Positions 25,913 through 39,200 of a DNA stretch of 64,000 bases are shown one piece after another. The notes beneath the pieces were generated by a model, which did no database searches, was not told the origin of the DNA, and worked only from the letters and a program-made list of their open reading frames with translations. Made by a program: the position numbers and the translations under genes. The DNA is taken from contig NW_002060954.1 in NCBI RefSeq assembly GCF_000150275.1, positions 1,875,748-1,939,747 on the forward strand, read 5' to 3'. How positions within the stretch are numbered: the first letter of the stretch is position 1; each line of letters starts with the position of its first letter. Origin of the DNA: Trichoplax adhaerens (taxonomy: Eukaryota > Placozoa > Uniplacotomia > Trichoplacea > Trichoplacidae).

Positions 25913-28164
25913 AACTTTTAGCGATATCTAAGTAAATTTATGATTAATCGCTAATCATTCTATAACGGATAATTTACTTTACAGAAATATTTTAATTTAA
26001 CGATTTTTATGTACAGTGTAAAGTAAAGATGAAACTATGCACCGCTATCCGGATCATTTCGAAATAGATGACATTGAACCTTATTTGTTGTTATCATGTA
26101 CGTTTAAGTAGCACCGGAAATGCTCGTTTTACTTAGCCATCTTCATCATAAGAGCAATTCTCGCCTTAGAATCTATTGGTCCTCTAATAAAATACAAAAT
26201 TTATATTGTCATCTATTACTACTCATATTACGGATAATATTACACCTAGTGCTAGAAGAAAGGATTGGCTATATGATAATGGATTATAGTGTATTGCATA
26301 CTTTAACGGAACTTTGATGTTTTTTCTAATATGGCTCGTGCTCGAACAAGTAGTACTGTATTTTTGGACCTATTTTTGTTTTACTCTAATATGGATACAG
26401 GTTAAAGTCAGTCCTTAACTAACTACAGTACCTTAAATATAGCACGTAAATATTACAGATAGGGTTGATAATCGTTACCGACCATGCTTATTTAATTAGT
26501 AAGCAGTGCTTAGAATAGCAAAAAGTAAACCGAGATCATGACTACTTTACCGAGTACGACATGCGATTGAATTAGTATAACTAAATAGGTAGAAAAAATG
26601 AATTTGAGAGTATTACAGCGCACGAAATGATGCGCATAAACTTTTACTATGCTAGAATGCTTGGCAAAAGGTTAAATACAATCGATAAACTCTTATGTTA
26701 ATAATTATGATTAACTGTATATTGGACGAATAATATTTACTATTTGATATTTTAGTTCTCCGTATAGACTGAATAAGTCCACAATAGATCGAAAACTATT
26801 GGAATAAGTACAAAATATTGTTGATAATTCGCTCCATCCTAATGTAGTGTGCATGATTGGAAGCTGAACTATGTCTAGTAATTTTTTGCTGTAGCTATTA
26901 GAAAGTAGAATTGGAAGAACCAAACCACCGGAAATTTTAACTCAAATTTTTTTCAAAAATCACGATGAAGACAGTTGTGATTGTGAAGTAATCATGGAGT
27001 ACAAATATTATGCTACCTTTGATTAAAATACTAGTGTAGTAATAGCAGATATGTTATTAATTTTTTGTATTCGATTTTAGAAAGCAGGCTTGTCATCAAT
27101 AAACCTGCAAATGTTGTACGCGTAGTATTATATAGTAAGAACAAGCATTAATATAATGTAGACTCACGGTTAATCTTAAATGCTCCTTCTAATACAACAG
27201 TATTAACTGTATGATGAAGCTGATGACTTAAGTTGTGTGACCATACAGAACTTTGTATATAGCAAAACATTCTGATATCTTTATCATAAGCACTCTACCA
27301 AACTGAAATAATTATTGTGGCTTAATTGCTTGTATAACTAATGTACTTGCATCTGCAGTGATTTTGCGTACACTACAGCATCATACTTATCCTCTTCACG
27401 AGTCTCTAGATTAATAAACTAGTATCATAGCTACAGTTTAAGACTTTATGAAGGAGTTTGATGCCAATTTTTTTTTTGGGGGGGGGAGAATATAGGTATG
27501 TTGGTGTCTTCCACAATCATTTCCTCTGCACCTGATGTATGTTACACAATACGTATTTAATTTCAAGTCATAAGGCTTGCTAGTTTACTTTTCAAAATGT
27601 GTGCTCATTCCTTTTATTCGATCACAGCTACCTTACTGCTATATTTTGTTAGCTGCAGCTTTATAGTAGCATATCGCGGTCGATTTTAATTGGTAAATTG
27701 TTATTACATTACCAGTTTTATACACTAGTAAATAATTAATTAATGAGCTACGTAAAGAGACTTCTCCCAAGTAGAATTCTCATAATGCGAAAGGCCTAAT
27801 CTTGGAATTGATCATTAAATAGCTAGATATATGCGATTGGTTAGGAGCAAAGTATTATATAATATTGCACGGAAGTCATCTAAAATTAAATAATTGTTTT
27901 TATTATTAGTGTCGTATTATATTAATCGGAAATTCGAAGAAATTCTCGATAGGATACGTATAATAATTTCAATTACCTATACTTTTAGTTGTATAAATGA
28001 ACTCTACATTTGTAGAAAAAAACGTCAAGTCAAACTTTGTCCTAGTACAATACAGTAAGTTGTATTAGTTTATCATTAAAAGCACACCACCGATCCATCG
28101 CTATCGAGCAATGATACCTAAAATCTAAAGTTGCGGTTTTAATAATACATTGTAACTCAACGGA
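25913..28164. other. Intergenic region, 3' flanks of EMC8/9 and cytochrome b5
   Basis: About 2.25 kb between convergent genes. A 70-codon minus-strand frame at 26711-26923 has no recognisable similarity and no good splice context, so I do not call it. A T10G9 homopolymer junction sits at 27468-27486. Otherwise nothing is seen. Confidence 0.5.
27468..27486 (+). repeat. T10-G9 homopolymer junction
   Basis: Ten T followed directly by nine G. A similar T-then-G run (G10 at 45445-45454, T5G5 near 45580) occurs in the long RAB2 intron. It may be replication slippage or a remnant edge of an old insertion, and its length is prone to assembly error. Confidence 0.7.
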
Positions 28165-28563
28165 TCATGATGATCTGGATAGAAGTGTATAAGCTACCAC
28201 AGCAACTATTAACACGATAACAATTGTGCTAAAATTCGATCCTCCTTTATTCGTTTCTTGAGCATTTGGTGGGAAAAAGTGAACCTTGTAGTCCATCTCA
28301 TTCACTTCTGACTGGACAATATCTCCAATATAATAATTCTGCATCATGCTTCGAGCGTCGGTAGAGTGGCCTACGTCTTCGAAAGCTTCTGTAGCTTCTT
28401 TGCCAGCCATTTCTAGCAATACTTCCTCTCCACCTGGATGTTCCTCCATAAATTTCGACACGTCATACACCTTGTTATGTATTATCAACCATAGCGCCTG
28501 ACCATTGTTGTGCTTAGCAACTTCTTCTCTGGTAAATGTCTTTGTCGATTCTTCAGAAGACAT
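28165..28563 (-). CDS. CYB5: Cytochrome b5, tail-anchored
   Basis: Small haem protein that passes electrons to desaturases, P450s and other membrane oxidases. The 132-residue frame is complete and intronless. The cytochrome b5 fold spans about residues 8-83: [11 protein letters not shown], then [15 protein letters not shown], and the [20 protein letters not shown] block. Axial haem ligands are H42 (in HPGG) and H66 (in DVGHSTDA), both present. Residues 111-127 ([17 protein letters not shown]) form one C-terminal hydrophobic anchor followed by LSRSS, so the protein should be tail-anchored with the haem domain cytosolic. The short, weakly charged tail does not settle ER versus outer mitochondrial membrane. 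The upstream flank (28664 onward) starts with a dense cluster of TACAGTACTGTA palindromes only about 100 bp from the ATG. Confidence 0.97.
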   Translation of the reverse strand: MSSEESTKTFTREEVAKHNNGQALWLIIHNKVYDVSKFMEEHPGGEEVLLEMAGKEATEAFEDVGHSTDARSMMQNYYIGDIVQSEVNEMDYKVHFFPPNAQETNKGGSNFSTIVIVLIVAVVAYTLLSRSS

Positions 28564-28663
28564 TTTTCCTTACTCCTTCAAGGCAATGAAACTGATAAAA
28601 AATGGCAACAATCACAAGTGCACGTTTACAATTTCTGAACTAAGACCACAGTCACTTTTCTTT

Positions 28664-30545
28664 TTACTGTACAGTACAGTACTGTGCTGAGCGGTATTGT
28701 ACTGTATTGCACAGTACAGTACTGTACTGCAGGTTATAACCTCGGCGGTCAAATAACCCAAGTACAAAAGTACCACCTAAGTCAAATAATAGGTTGTAAC
28801 AAAGGGTTTTTACCCAAGTCAACAACAAGGAATCACGAATAACCCTTGTTTTTTTCAACAGTGATCATGGTGTTACCGGTATTACGACACGAGTTGTAAA
28901 AATGGTTAGACCGACCATGCATGTAACAGCGACTGATAGTTTGTATTAGAAACTTTAAAAAAATATAATTGTGTGATACTGTAATAAAAGTAATAAAAAC
29001 ATCAAGAGCCAATTACTCAAGGCTTTACTGATCTGTCTGCGTAGAATTTGAGCCAGAATTTAAAGACATAATTGAAGGCAACATAGCTGAACATCGTTCA
29101 ACCAGTTCACAGGGCGTGGCGTGCCCCTGGAATAAAAATGAAATAAAATAATAGTGGTCCAATTACAGTACAGTACATACTGTACAGTACTGTACGCTTG
29201 CATCATCATTAAACTACAGTACTGTACTGTAGTAATGACGGTTACTACAGTACTGTACTGTACACTGTACACAGTACAGTACCGTAAATGGAGATGAGGA
29301 AAAATTCGAAAACCGGTTCGAACGTACTGGAGTGTAACCAGTACTAAGTATCAGTGTCAGTGTCACGTGTAATACAGCACAACGTGTGCTTATAACTGAC
29401 TATAACTGAGTACTTTACCGAAATGGCACTACAGATAGAGTACGGCATTTGGACGGACAGACGCTTGACCTCATTTCGTCATCAAATTGTGTCCAACACC
29501 TCGTTAAAAATTAGGAGTCAACTTATGACTATAGAAAAATAAAAAACTAGAAGTTTTAAAAGCTTGGCCGACACGATTACTGTACTGTACAGCACTTGTA
29601 CTTTACAGTAGTATGCAGACAGCCGATTCTGAATTGACTGATTTTTTCTAAATTAAGTAATTGATTGCATCCCATTACCTACTGCTAAACCGCTGCATGG
29701 AAGATAGACGGACTTTTCTTACCAAATATAATGAGGTCATCAATATCGAAAAATGATTACTTACTTAGAATGGGTCTTCCATATCTGTTTTCTAAATCAC
29801 TGGTTCTAATTTAAATAGCGTCTATGATCTTATAGAACTGCTTTTAAGTAGAATTTTGTAACAGATAATAAGATTTAATGAAATATTTCTTAATGAAGAA
29901 AACATCAGTCAATTCAAAATCGACCTTTTGCATATTAAACTACTACCAAAACGAGGTATTTGGCAGATACGCGTATTTTGACGCAATGAAGTCGAAAATA
30001 TCCGTCCGTCTGAAGAGCGATACAAATACTGTAATGAAGAAATGATGATCATGCAATACACTACAGTACAGTGCAATACTGTACAGTACAGTACATTGTA
30101 CCGCATACAGTACTGTACACTGTACTGTACAGTACACTGTGTACAGTACAGTATACTGTACGTACAGTGTGCTGTAGTACTGTACAGTACAGTATGATAT
30201 GATGACAGTCATAGGATCAATCTTTGAATAACAGTTTCGGCGGTTTCGTTATACTGTATGACACATTTTTACTGAAAATACATTTTGCAAAACTACAGTT
30301 AGTTTTCAGCTCCCGTAATTACACGATTTTCAAGTACGATTTGTACAATGAAAACTGACAATCTGATTTGGGAAGATTCAAATACAGTACTGTACAGTAC
30401 AGTACTGTAATCTTCCTACAGGCGTTACAGATGTACTGTAACTACTGTACTGACCGCAGTGTGCGTAATGTCCGTACTGTAAGTAGTAAAGAAGAAGGAA
30501 GTTCCAAACACTGCTCACTAAATTGTAATGTACAGTACAGTAAAT
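28664..30545. repeat. Clusters of the TACAGTACTGTA palindrome upstream of cytochrome b5
   Basis: Sub-clusters at about 28664-28733, 29164-29285, 29578-29610, 30060-30195, 30383-30412 and 30465-30545. Each is built of overlapping GTACAGTAC/GTACTGTAC units; the 12-mer TACAGTACTGTA is its own reverse complement. Unit spacing is irregular, so this is not a simple tandem satellite and not a CRISPR array. Small open frames rich in Tyr/Cys/Thr/Val arise here from reading the repeat and are not genes. Arrays such as 30060-30195 could fold into long hairpins if transcribed. Confidence 0.85.
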
Positions 30546-31835
30546 AAAAGATTTCCTTTTCGTTGCTGAATCTTCATTGTATCATTAAATAATGAGAGTA
30601 TCAATGCCCATTTCCTACCTACTCACTTGCGTAATATTATACTTTAGTATAACTTCACATTTCCTTTGCATGCAACGTATTCCTTCTACATTGATTAATC
30701 ATTTATTGTTTTCACATGACGGAATTTAAATTAAACTAGCTTGGTAAAGCTGATATAGTTAAAGGTTACAGTCTCTGAATCATTCAGATCTAATTTGACG
30801 AATCTAATGCATATTACCCTAAAACTAATTCTGCACCAGAGAAGTAAATTGTTAATCTTAGTAGAGCAACAGCAATGCAACTACTTTTGGAAGGTAGTAT
30901 ATTATGAATATTAGACCTATTTCAAATCATTCCACGCCATGTACAGATTAAACATACTGTACAATAATGTAATACCGACAGCTACCGTAGTCCGTTTTGT
31001 CTCTATCATGCACAATCAATAAGATTACACAGAGTACGCATAGTACTGTATAGCTTGCATTAAATTATTGAGGATGTGCGTACTTATTTTAATTTAGGAA
31101 ATATACAGTATGATATATTTAGTTTAATTTAAAGCCTGCATCATTTAGATGTTGTACAAGGCACCATAAAAATTAGCGATTGCTTCATGGTTATATCACG
31201 CCGCCGCATGAATGATGATCGAGATAGTAAATAGCTGAAAAATTAAATTTATTTATTTACTATAAAATTAATTCATCTTACTGTTAGTTATAAAAATAAT
31301 AATCTTAAAAATTTCAATTATTAAAAAAAAATAAAGGTCATCTTAGGTCGCTGCCACTCGTATACAATGTAACATTTACAACATTGTACTGTAGTCGGTT
31401 CTAGATTTAAAGTAATACTTGACATAGTCAAGACTATAAATATATACATTTATATTTCATACCACATCGTGAAGTACTATATTCTCGTCTAAAAAATAAT
31501 TTTTGCACTAATAAATTCTGGATTCACTGCTATTGTCTTTAATAGATATACAGGCTACAGCATGGTATGAAAATAATCAGTAAAGCGTAAGAAAAACTCT
31601 TAGGTATTGTTGATAAAATACGATAATATTATTCATCGAAAGTTGGCTATTCCATAATTGAAAGCGAATTTAATATACAAAACTTTATCGTTTCATAAGA
31701 TCCTTAATCTTAATAAATTTAGAGGTTATTTTCACATAATCAGAGAATGAAGAAACAGTCAGAAAACGGTAGCCGGGATTAAATCATAAGTCTTTATGTG
31801 ATATAGGTATGATATGCTCTATGTAGATCGAATAT
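30546..31835. other. Spacer downstream of the MFS gene
   Basis: About 1.3 kb of AT-rich sequence, probably including the MFS transporter 3' UTR. A purine-rich A run lies near 31323. No exon is supported on either strand. Confidence 0.5.
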
Positions 31836-34475
31836 CTAGGCATCAGGTTGATGTTTATTGGAGTCTGTAATATTTCTGCATCCCACACTACCTCTTCGGC
31901 TTTTCTTACGTTTTATTGCATCATTAATTCTTTGTATTAGTCTGATCGTTAAAATGATAGAGTAAACGGCAGTAACTGCTGCCATCATAAACGTCCAGCG
32001 ATAGCATTTTAAGCCGTAACAGGTTAAACCATCACCTGGTCTGATGTAGAACTGGTAAATTGCTGCAAAAACACGTTGATAAACGATTGTACCTGTTGCA
32101 GTACTTAGCATCATCCAACCCCAATTCCAACCAAAATTTCTGGTACCAAATAACTCACTTATCATAGTTGGTGTCAAACACCAAATCGATCCGAAGGAAG
32201 CTCCAATAACGATTGAATTTAATACTAATACAGCATAACTACCCAGGAAAAACATTGAAATAAATTGCATAACAGCTAATAGTATCAACCAGAAAAGTAA
32301 AATAGTAGCTCGAGGGACTCTGTGAATAAGTCGGTCAGAGACGTAACCTGCGATAATACGGGCAACACAACTTGCCACAGGCGTTAAAGTCGATAGGAAT
32401 CCATTATCTTTACCTAAATGAAAAGACTCTAAAATAGATGAGACGTTATTCATATAAGTCAAACCAACACCACCACCAATATTAGCAATCCAAAATATAT
32501 ATTGGAAATCAAGATTGATTAGAATGGAAAAGCCACCCATATCACCAAGGATAGCGTCATCAGTATCTTTATCAGGTTCAAAGCATGAGTCATTCGATTT
32601 AGTTGATACACTATCTTGTGTACATACATTCACTGATAAAATTTCTTCATCAGGAGGTAATAATTTTAAGAAGATTATTGCTAAAATATTAACAATGACG
32701 ATTACAATTGCACACATTAAGAAGAATCCCTTGAGATTCTGTTTTTCTTCGTCGCCATTATCATGTCCGTTAACAAATGAACCTGCGTAGATAGCAGCAA
32801 ATATTGCCGCACTACCACCATACATTGCATCTACGCAACCAACCACGGTTCCTCGTAGCCGAAGAGGATAATTATTGATTGTCGTCATTAAGCACGCCAT
32901 GTATGTTATGGTGCTTCCTTGGCCTAAACAGTTGATAGTTACAATTTGTTGGTATATTAATAAAAAAGAAAGAATTAAATCTTCACATTAAGTAGTCATA
33001 CTCTTCTAGACTCCACAAGTAACGCCTGTTGTGATGATAGCATGTAAAATTGTAAATCACTTGTATATGTTACGTGTTTTTAATGTCAGTTTGGTGCAAT
33101 AGTTGTCATGGTAAAGTAATAATGATATTTGTATAAAAGATAGCGATAGTCTCCTAATAACTCGTATTTATAATATATCTTTCACGTTTCACCTCGAAAT
33201 GAAGTCAGACAGACTTGCCTTCAATTATAATTATTGGACAAACTTACATCGACTATATGCTACGTTACAGCATACTCGTACATGCAAGTAATATATTGTC
33301 CGTTCACTCCCACTTTTAATTTTAACCTATTGTAGTATTAGTAAGCCTTGCATACAATAGCAGCGAATGATATATTCACGTTTATAGATACTTGTTTGGC
33401 ACTACGTTGCCTAAATTATAGGGTTTAAGAAAGTATTGTTGCTCACAGTGTTTCAGTGTCATAGTATAGATTATGGTACAGCGCCTCTACTGATTGTGAG
33501 TCTTTTAGAAGGGTAGTTATTATGCGTTATAGTAGCAGTACTATTCTTACTAGATCTTTCGACAGATAAGGGTGGAAACTGTAGAAGTAACTCAAAGTAA
33601 GTGCTTTACGTTAGACTAGTAAATTTGTCAGTAAGTAGTCCATGACAATACTGTAGACCAGTGTCCTTAAAAGGCAACCCGAAACCCGACTCGAGGCGGG
33701 ATTCGGGTGAAGAATTTCTGTAGCGATACAGCGTTTGTCTAGTGATTGCACTTATTTCGGGTTAGAAAATCAACAATTTGATCGGGTTCGGGTTACGTTT
33801 TCACTCCATTGGAGGACTCTGCTGTAGACTGTTAGAGGGTAAGACTTGGTATCTCCACGGCCGATTCTAAGTCGAACTGCAATTTTCTCGTGCTCAACTG
33901 AATGGGACTGAGTCGTGAAGATAGCTAGCTAGTTAAGACTCAAGAGTACATTTTTATAACCGTAATTCAAGTACTTTAAATGTAGATAATGCCCAAAGGG
34001 CTTGGTTGTTGTTGAAAAATTACTGTAAGCGCAAAATCTTATTAAATGTCATTATTCAATCATAAGCAATACGTACCGACAATAAAGTAGAAGAGACATT
34101 GCCAACCGTACGCTGTAGAGAAGTAATCTTTGAGTAAAACACTCATCCACATTAGCATGTATCCTGAGCTGTAAACAATCAGACCCAGGAAGGCAGTCCA
34201 CTTCGGACCGTATCGATTGAAGAATATTCCTACCGGAAATCCTATGCAGGTGCCGACATTTCCCATTGCCGAAATTGTTTCAACTGTGGTGTCCATTAGA
34301 AAGTAACATAATAAGATAAAATAGCATACGTATACATTAATTAAGTTAAACCAACAGTTATATATACAGCACTAGATTGCAATTTATTAACATTCTTATA
34401 ACTACATCGAATCATTTTGTACGCCTGAATATTTATTTCTTTCACATGAAACATACGAACTCTTTTAACTATGAC

Positions 34476-34509
<34 letters not shown>

Positions 34510-35203
34510 CATTATTATGCATAATTAAATAGCGAAACTTCAATCGTTCAAATAGCTACCTAAGCACTACTGTATATCTGATGATATACAACATTTTAAA
34601 AGTTTCAATTTGCACGATTGTTATGAAATTACCCATTTACTAACTATTCCACTGCATTAGCTACAGCTCAAGCTCCAGACTGCACAGTGCACAGCCCTAG
34701 CCTTTCTGCAACCTTAGAAGGTCAATGAGGATTCTAGACTTAGGAGTGGTGCAATTAATAATATTTTTTTAAATATAAGAACTTACGCGTATGATTAATT
34801 AATTAATTTTTACTACTAATATGATTAGGTCTATTCTAAACATTACTGCTACTATATTGATATTCAATCTATAACTATAGATTGAATACAATATATTACC
34901 GTGATCGCATCGTATACTGTAATAATTGGCCGTTAAGCAAAACATTGCAGAAAAGACTAGACTTTAACATAAATACAGCAAAGTAAAGTACGCTACATGT
35001 ACATTTGATACAATATGGATTATATTATTCCTTTGCAAGTACTGACCTTCCGATTGATCGTAACCGAAAGTCTTCTTGAAGGCTGGCTCAAAGGCACTAA
35101 AAGCATACAATGTACCACTTATCGCCATACCCATCAAAGCGACTATAAACGCTGTCGTTCGCCGAATCATCACTCGATCATATCGGATCCTTGATAAATC
35201 CAT
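31836..35203 (-). CDS. Major facilitator superfamily transporter, nodulin-like type
   Basis: Polytopic secondary transporter; substrate unknown. Three exons, 35047-35203, 34077-34283 and 31836-32923, total 1,452 nt, giving 483 residues, and the junction phases (1, 1) agree. The N-terminus has RRTTAFIVALMGMAISGTLY, then FKKTFGYDQSE, as in nodulin-like MFS proteins. It is followed by NVGTCIGFPVGIFFNRYGPK, the TM2-loop region with its basic GPK turn. GQGSTITYMACLMTTINNYP and RLRGTVVG match the family's middle motif. The C-terminal half has a second six-helix bundle with GYVSDRLIHRVPR and WCLTPTMISELFG. A charged, Asp/Glu/Ser-rich loop separates the halves. The tail KRKKSRRGS is basic and cytosolic. 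About twelve helices are expected. Both introns are near 0.8-1.2 kb; the second holds the GC-rich inverted repeat at 33677. The gene is divergent from ZDHHC3/7. Confidence 0.9.
33677..33708. repeat. GC-rich imperfect inverted repeat in MFS intron 2
   Basis: Arms ACCCGAAACCCG and CGGGATTCGGGT pair with one mismatch around an 8-nt loop, ACTCGAGG. Related CGGGTT pieces recur at about 33758-33764 and 33783-33795 on the same strand. The base composition stands out from the AT-rich surroundings. It may be a small mobile-element remnant. Confidence 0.7.
34476..34507 (+). repeat. (AAT)n microsatellite
   Basis: About ten AAT units in a row inside MFS intron 1. Likely length-polymorphic; no function is implied. 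Confidence 0.9.
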
Positions 35204-36274
35204 AATTACTTGTATTTATCAAGCTTAAAGCAAGCGTAATTATAAGATTAGGAAAAAGATAAGTGCTTGTAAATCTACTCTATCTATCTACAGGAATGAA
35301 TGATACACCTACTGTAGGTTTAAGGTTATAACAAGGACTGTAAGACCTGCGAAGGCGCCTTGTATGTACTGTACACAGTGTACAGTAGAATGAAAAGCTT
35401 AATTAAATTAAAGTACTGTACAGATACAGTACAATACACGTACAGTACACTACAGTACAGTACTGTACAGTACACTACTTGACCAGACTCACTTTCAACT
35501 ACAGTATAGTACAGTGTAGTTGTTTACCTTTACCTCTATGGTTTATTTGCCTACTAAACTCATGATAATCACGCTTCAAATCCCAAAGCCTGCAATGCTG
35601 GAAGTTTTATTTGCCGTTTGAACTTGACAGGACTTTACTGTACACTGTACAGTATGTAGATTCAATTACTGTAATGCACATGTCTGAGGGGTCTGCTATA
35701 CAGTACTGTACAGTACAAAGTTTTTATACGCGATTGTAAAGTATACAGTATACTGTACACTGTACTGTATTGTACTGTATGCTGGTTAACTTTAACCTTT
35801 TCTGCTTTGACCTTATTATTATACAGTACAGTATATTTTACGTAAGGTATAAAATGTTTGTGTACCGTGATATAGTACTGTACACTGTTATACTGTAATA
35901 GTAGGTTGCGTATATGAAACAGAGGATTTGCTTTTCATCAGTCAGTGCTAGTCACCACTCACTCAGAGATAATCAGTCGTCAATACCATCGTTACAGTCA
36001 GATGGCATGAAAGTTACTCCAGTCTCCAACAGTGATTGACCTAGAAATTCTCTAAGACAGCAGTCTATTAATTGGCTTTGGTTGCTTTTCAACATCATTT
36101 ACGGTTGTTACTAAATTATAAAAATTGAAAAATTATTTATTGTACCGGCATATACGTACAGTGCAATAGTGTATAACATACTGCGGTATTATACTGTACA
36201 GGACAGTTTATTCCTACTGGTGTTGCCGTATTTCTTCGCTTTAATCATCACTTTTTTGGAATGGTAACATTGAT
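35204..36274. promoter_or_regulatory. Divergent MFS / ZDHHC promoter region with palindrome clusters
   Basis: The 1,071 bp between opposed start codons contain palindrome clusters at about 35365-35390, 35410-35475, 35500-35515, 35636-35656, 35699-35717, 35740-35780, 35821-35832 and 35874-35900. The core is again GTACAGTAC/GTACTGTAC. A few single copies reach about 36195, within 100 bp of the ZDHHC start. Their density and position suggest a promoter-linked element; function is inferred. Confidence 0.5.
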
Positions 36275-39200
36275 TTGAACATTAGCACACCAGTTGGTCT
36301 TGTTAAGCATATTGTGGATACCAATATGAGAACTAAAAGCAAACGCTGGTTTATCAATGATTCATGTGGAATTTGTTGTGTAGTATTTACGTATCTTCTG
36401 ATCTTCTTTGCCGAATGCGTAGTCCTCTTTGTGACTCTGCTTCCAGAATCCTCAACTTCTTCTACAGTGCATGCAATCATATATAATGTTCTAATCATCT
36501 TAGCTGTAGCGGCTCATTATAAGACCATGGTAACTGACCCAGTAAGTTTTAAAATTACCTTTACAAAACGGTGTAAAATACTGTAGACATACAGTACTGT
36601 ATATTCAAACGGTTCTGATTATCATAATGACAATATTTTTATAGCTTCATTGTATCAAATTTGACACCATTTATACCGCGTCGTAAGTGATATATTATAG
36701 ACGTAGAATTCTTGCTATATAAACGTAATTAGTAATCACCATGATGATGTTCATCCAAGACCGACGATGAATTACTAATATGCTATCGTGCGAGTAGTTG
36801 CCCTAATCACTATCGTTCCTGGTGCAGTGTTTAAATGCCCGGGTCCTTACATGGACCGTGACATTTATAGTTATACTGTACGCATATGCAGTGGTAGTTC
36901 ACACAGATTTACAGTATAGTACGACAAAGTAACATATTAATGTAGAATTACTTTTACTTTTAAGTGTACGCAACATACATTTTAATGCTGCATAAAATGT
37001 TATATACTGTAGATCGTTGTTATAGTACTGTAAATTTTAAACCTTAATTCTTCTACCAAGATATCAAAAATCAGAAAATTTATTCCCCTTAATGTTACTG
37101 TATCCGTGTACACTGTATAGTGTATATGTTTCTGTTACACTGCACACATCTGTATACAAACTATTATAGTGATACTGTCAGTATTGCCAGTACCCGGTGT
37201 ACTGAACACTTTTACAGTACTGTACAACGTAAGGTTTGCTGCAGTGGTTTCACTTACTCGCTGTACACCTGTAAGCGGTGAATTTGATAATTAGCAAAAT
37301 TTAGGGTAAAACCACGGACCACTAAAAAGAAATTAGTCCGTGGTAAAACGGACAGTCGTGTACTACTAAATACATCGATGCAATTTAGTAGTCCATGATA
37401 CAGTACAGTAATTTTAAGAACAAATTAACATGTGGCAAACTCTGATTTCTTGGAGATATGTCTATATACTGTAATTATGAAAAGGGATGGCCTTCACGGG
37501 CCTCTATAATCATGATATTTTGGTATTCAACAGATGGCCTGGATAGCATTATGTTCAGCTCAGTATAATTTAAGAATAATTATTATAATAATTTGTTTAA
37601 TTTCATTCACAGGCCTTTGTTTATATTATATAAATTGTAGAGTACTGCCAGCACACTACGCTCTACTACTTTAGTGTACGAGCAATACCATAGTTATGGA
37701 TCCATGGATATCATGGCATTTTAATCTTTAACTGATAGGCGGCATTACAGATGGCAGGAGTGCTAATTAGTAGCCTAGTTTTGTTACTGAATTTACTTCA
37801 CTAAGAGGTGTTATGAGTGTCGTAAAAGCTGGCATTTCTTGATTAATGTAAAAGATAGAAATGAATGATGTTGAGTACTGTACCTGTAAAAAGGAATGAT
37901 GTTTGCTCACTTGATATGCTCGTAAATTTATCCTGAATAGGGTGCAGTACCAATCGGAAATGCAACGCCAGAAGCATTAAGAAATCTGAGAGATAATGGC
38001 AGTTTTCGTGATATGGTAGTCGTGAAATGTGTAAAGTGTGAATGTATAAAACCTGAGAGGGCGCATCATTGTAGGTAGGAATGAGATTTGTGGATCTGTT
38101 CATCAAGATATAGCGTTGTACAGTATTACAAATCGCTGTTATGTTAGATTACGCTGCCGCTCAGGTACTAATAACTGTATTATCTGTCTTCACATTTCAG
38201 AGTTTGCAACCGTTGCATCCGGTAAGACTTTAATATTGTTGGGCTCTTGTATTCATATTTATGTTTACGTAGCATAACACTCTTTTACGTGACAAAAAGC
38301 AGCATTTGCAATACAAAATGTAAATCAACACTGATGTATCGCAATATTCGCATCTCGAATCATAGAGCTATCAGAAATGTCTTAGTTCTATTTTGAATTT
38401 ATTGCAACTTTTTTTTATTTAGTCATTGGTTATTCTTTAACGTGTTTCTAATTAAGTTTGATTGTTATACGAGTATATCTGAATACTATATTACATTAAA
38501 ATGTACCGAAAAACTTATTCTTCTCCATATCATTATCTAACGATTCTTGAATGTATCATTATAATGCTAATGTAGAAAAATGGATCATCATTGTCCTTGG
38601 TAAGTGTTTTAGTTTCAGCATGAATTTAACTCTTTACCGGCTATCTGAAGACAAGTGCCTTAACATAACTTAATCTTAATTTTTCGCTATGTCAATGTAA
38701 CTCTGCATCTAGGGTTAATAACTGTGTTGGAGAGTACAACCAAAAATATTTCGTTTTGTTTACGGTAAGTTTCACTGTAATAGATCAATACGTGAAATTC
38801 ATTATAGATTAAAGAATATATTCATACAGTTTTGACCAAATATATGATCATCAGGTGATTGAATGTCAATTTTTAGAAAGATCTACAGTTTACGATTTGT
38901 TTTGCTTTACTTGCAGATGTATATATGCTTATCCTCAATTTATTCGATATTCCTGGGTATTCGGCATTTTATTATTTGCCATAGTATCGAGGCTAGAAGT
39001 AAGTTAGGTTTAATAGCTTTTAGTATTATTGCAAGTCGATTCTAAAACTGTAGGGATAGTGCTTCCTGGATTTAAAAGCTGTCTTCCAATTTACACAGAC
39101 TGTAAGCCATTTTCGCTGCCCGCAACCATCGTCTTTGTTGTTGCATTATTATTCGAAGGCCTACTTTTCGGACTTTTTACACTGATAATGTGGTCTTCTC

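Noticed and set aside
26711-26923. 70-codon minus-strand frame
   Set aside because: No similarity, no clear acceptor or donor, isolated in intergenic DNA.
29060-30212. Several minus-strand frames rich in Tyr, Cys, Val and Thr
   Set aside because: They read the GTACAGTAC palindrome array; the composition is fully explained by the repeat.
28664-30545. CRISPR-like array
   Set aside because: Units are short, overlapping, irregularly spaced palindromes without constant-length spacers, in a eukaryotic genome.
33758-33795. Telomere-like GGGTTA pieces
   Set aside because: Only two or three non-tandem occurrences; no TTAGGG array.
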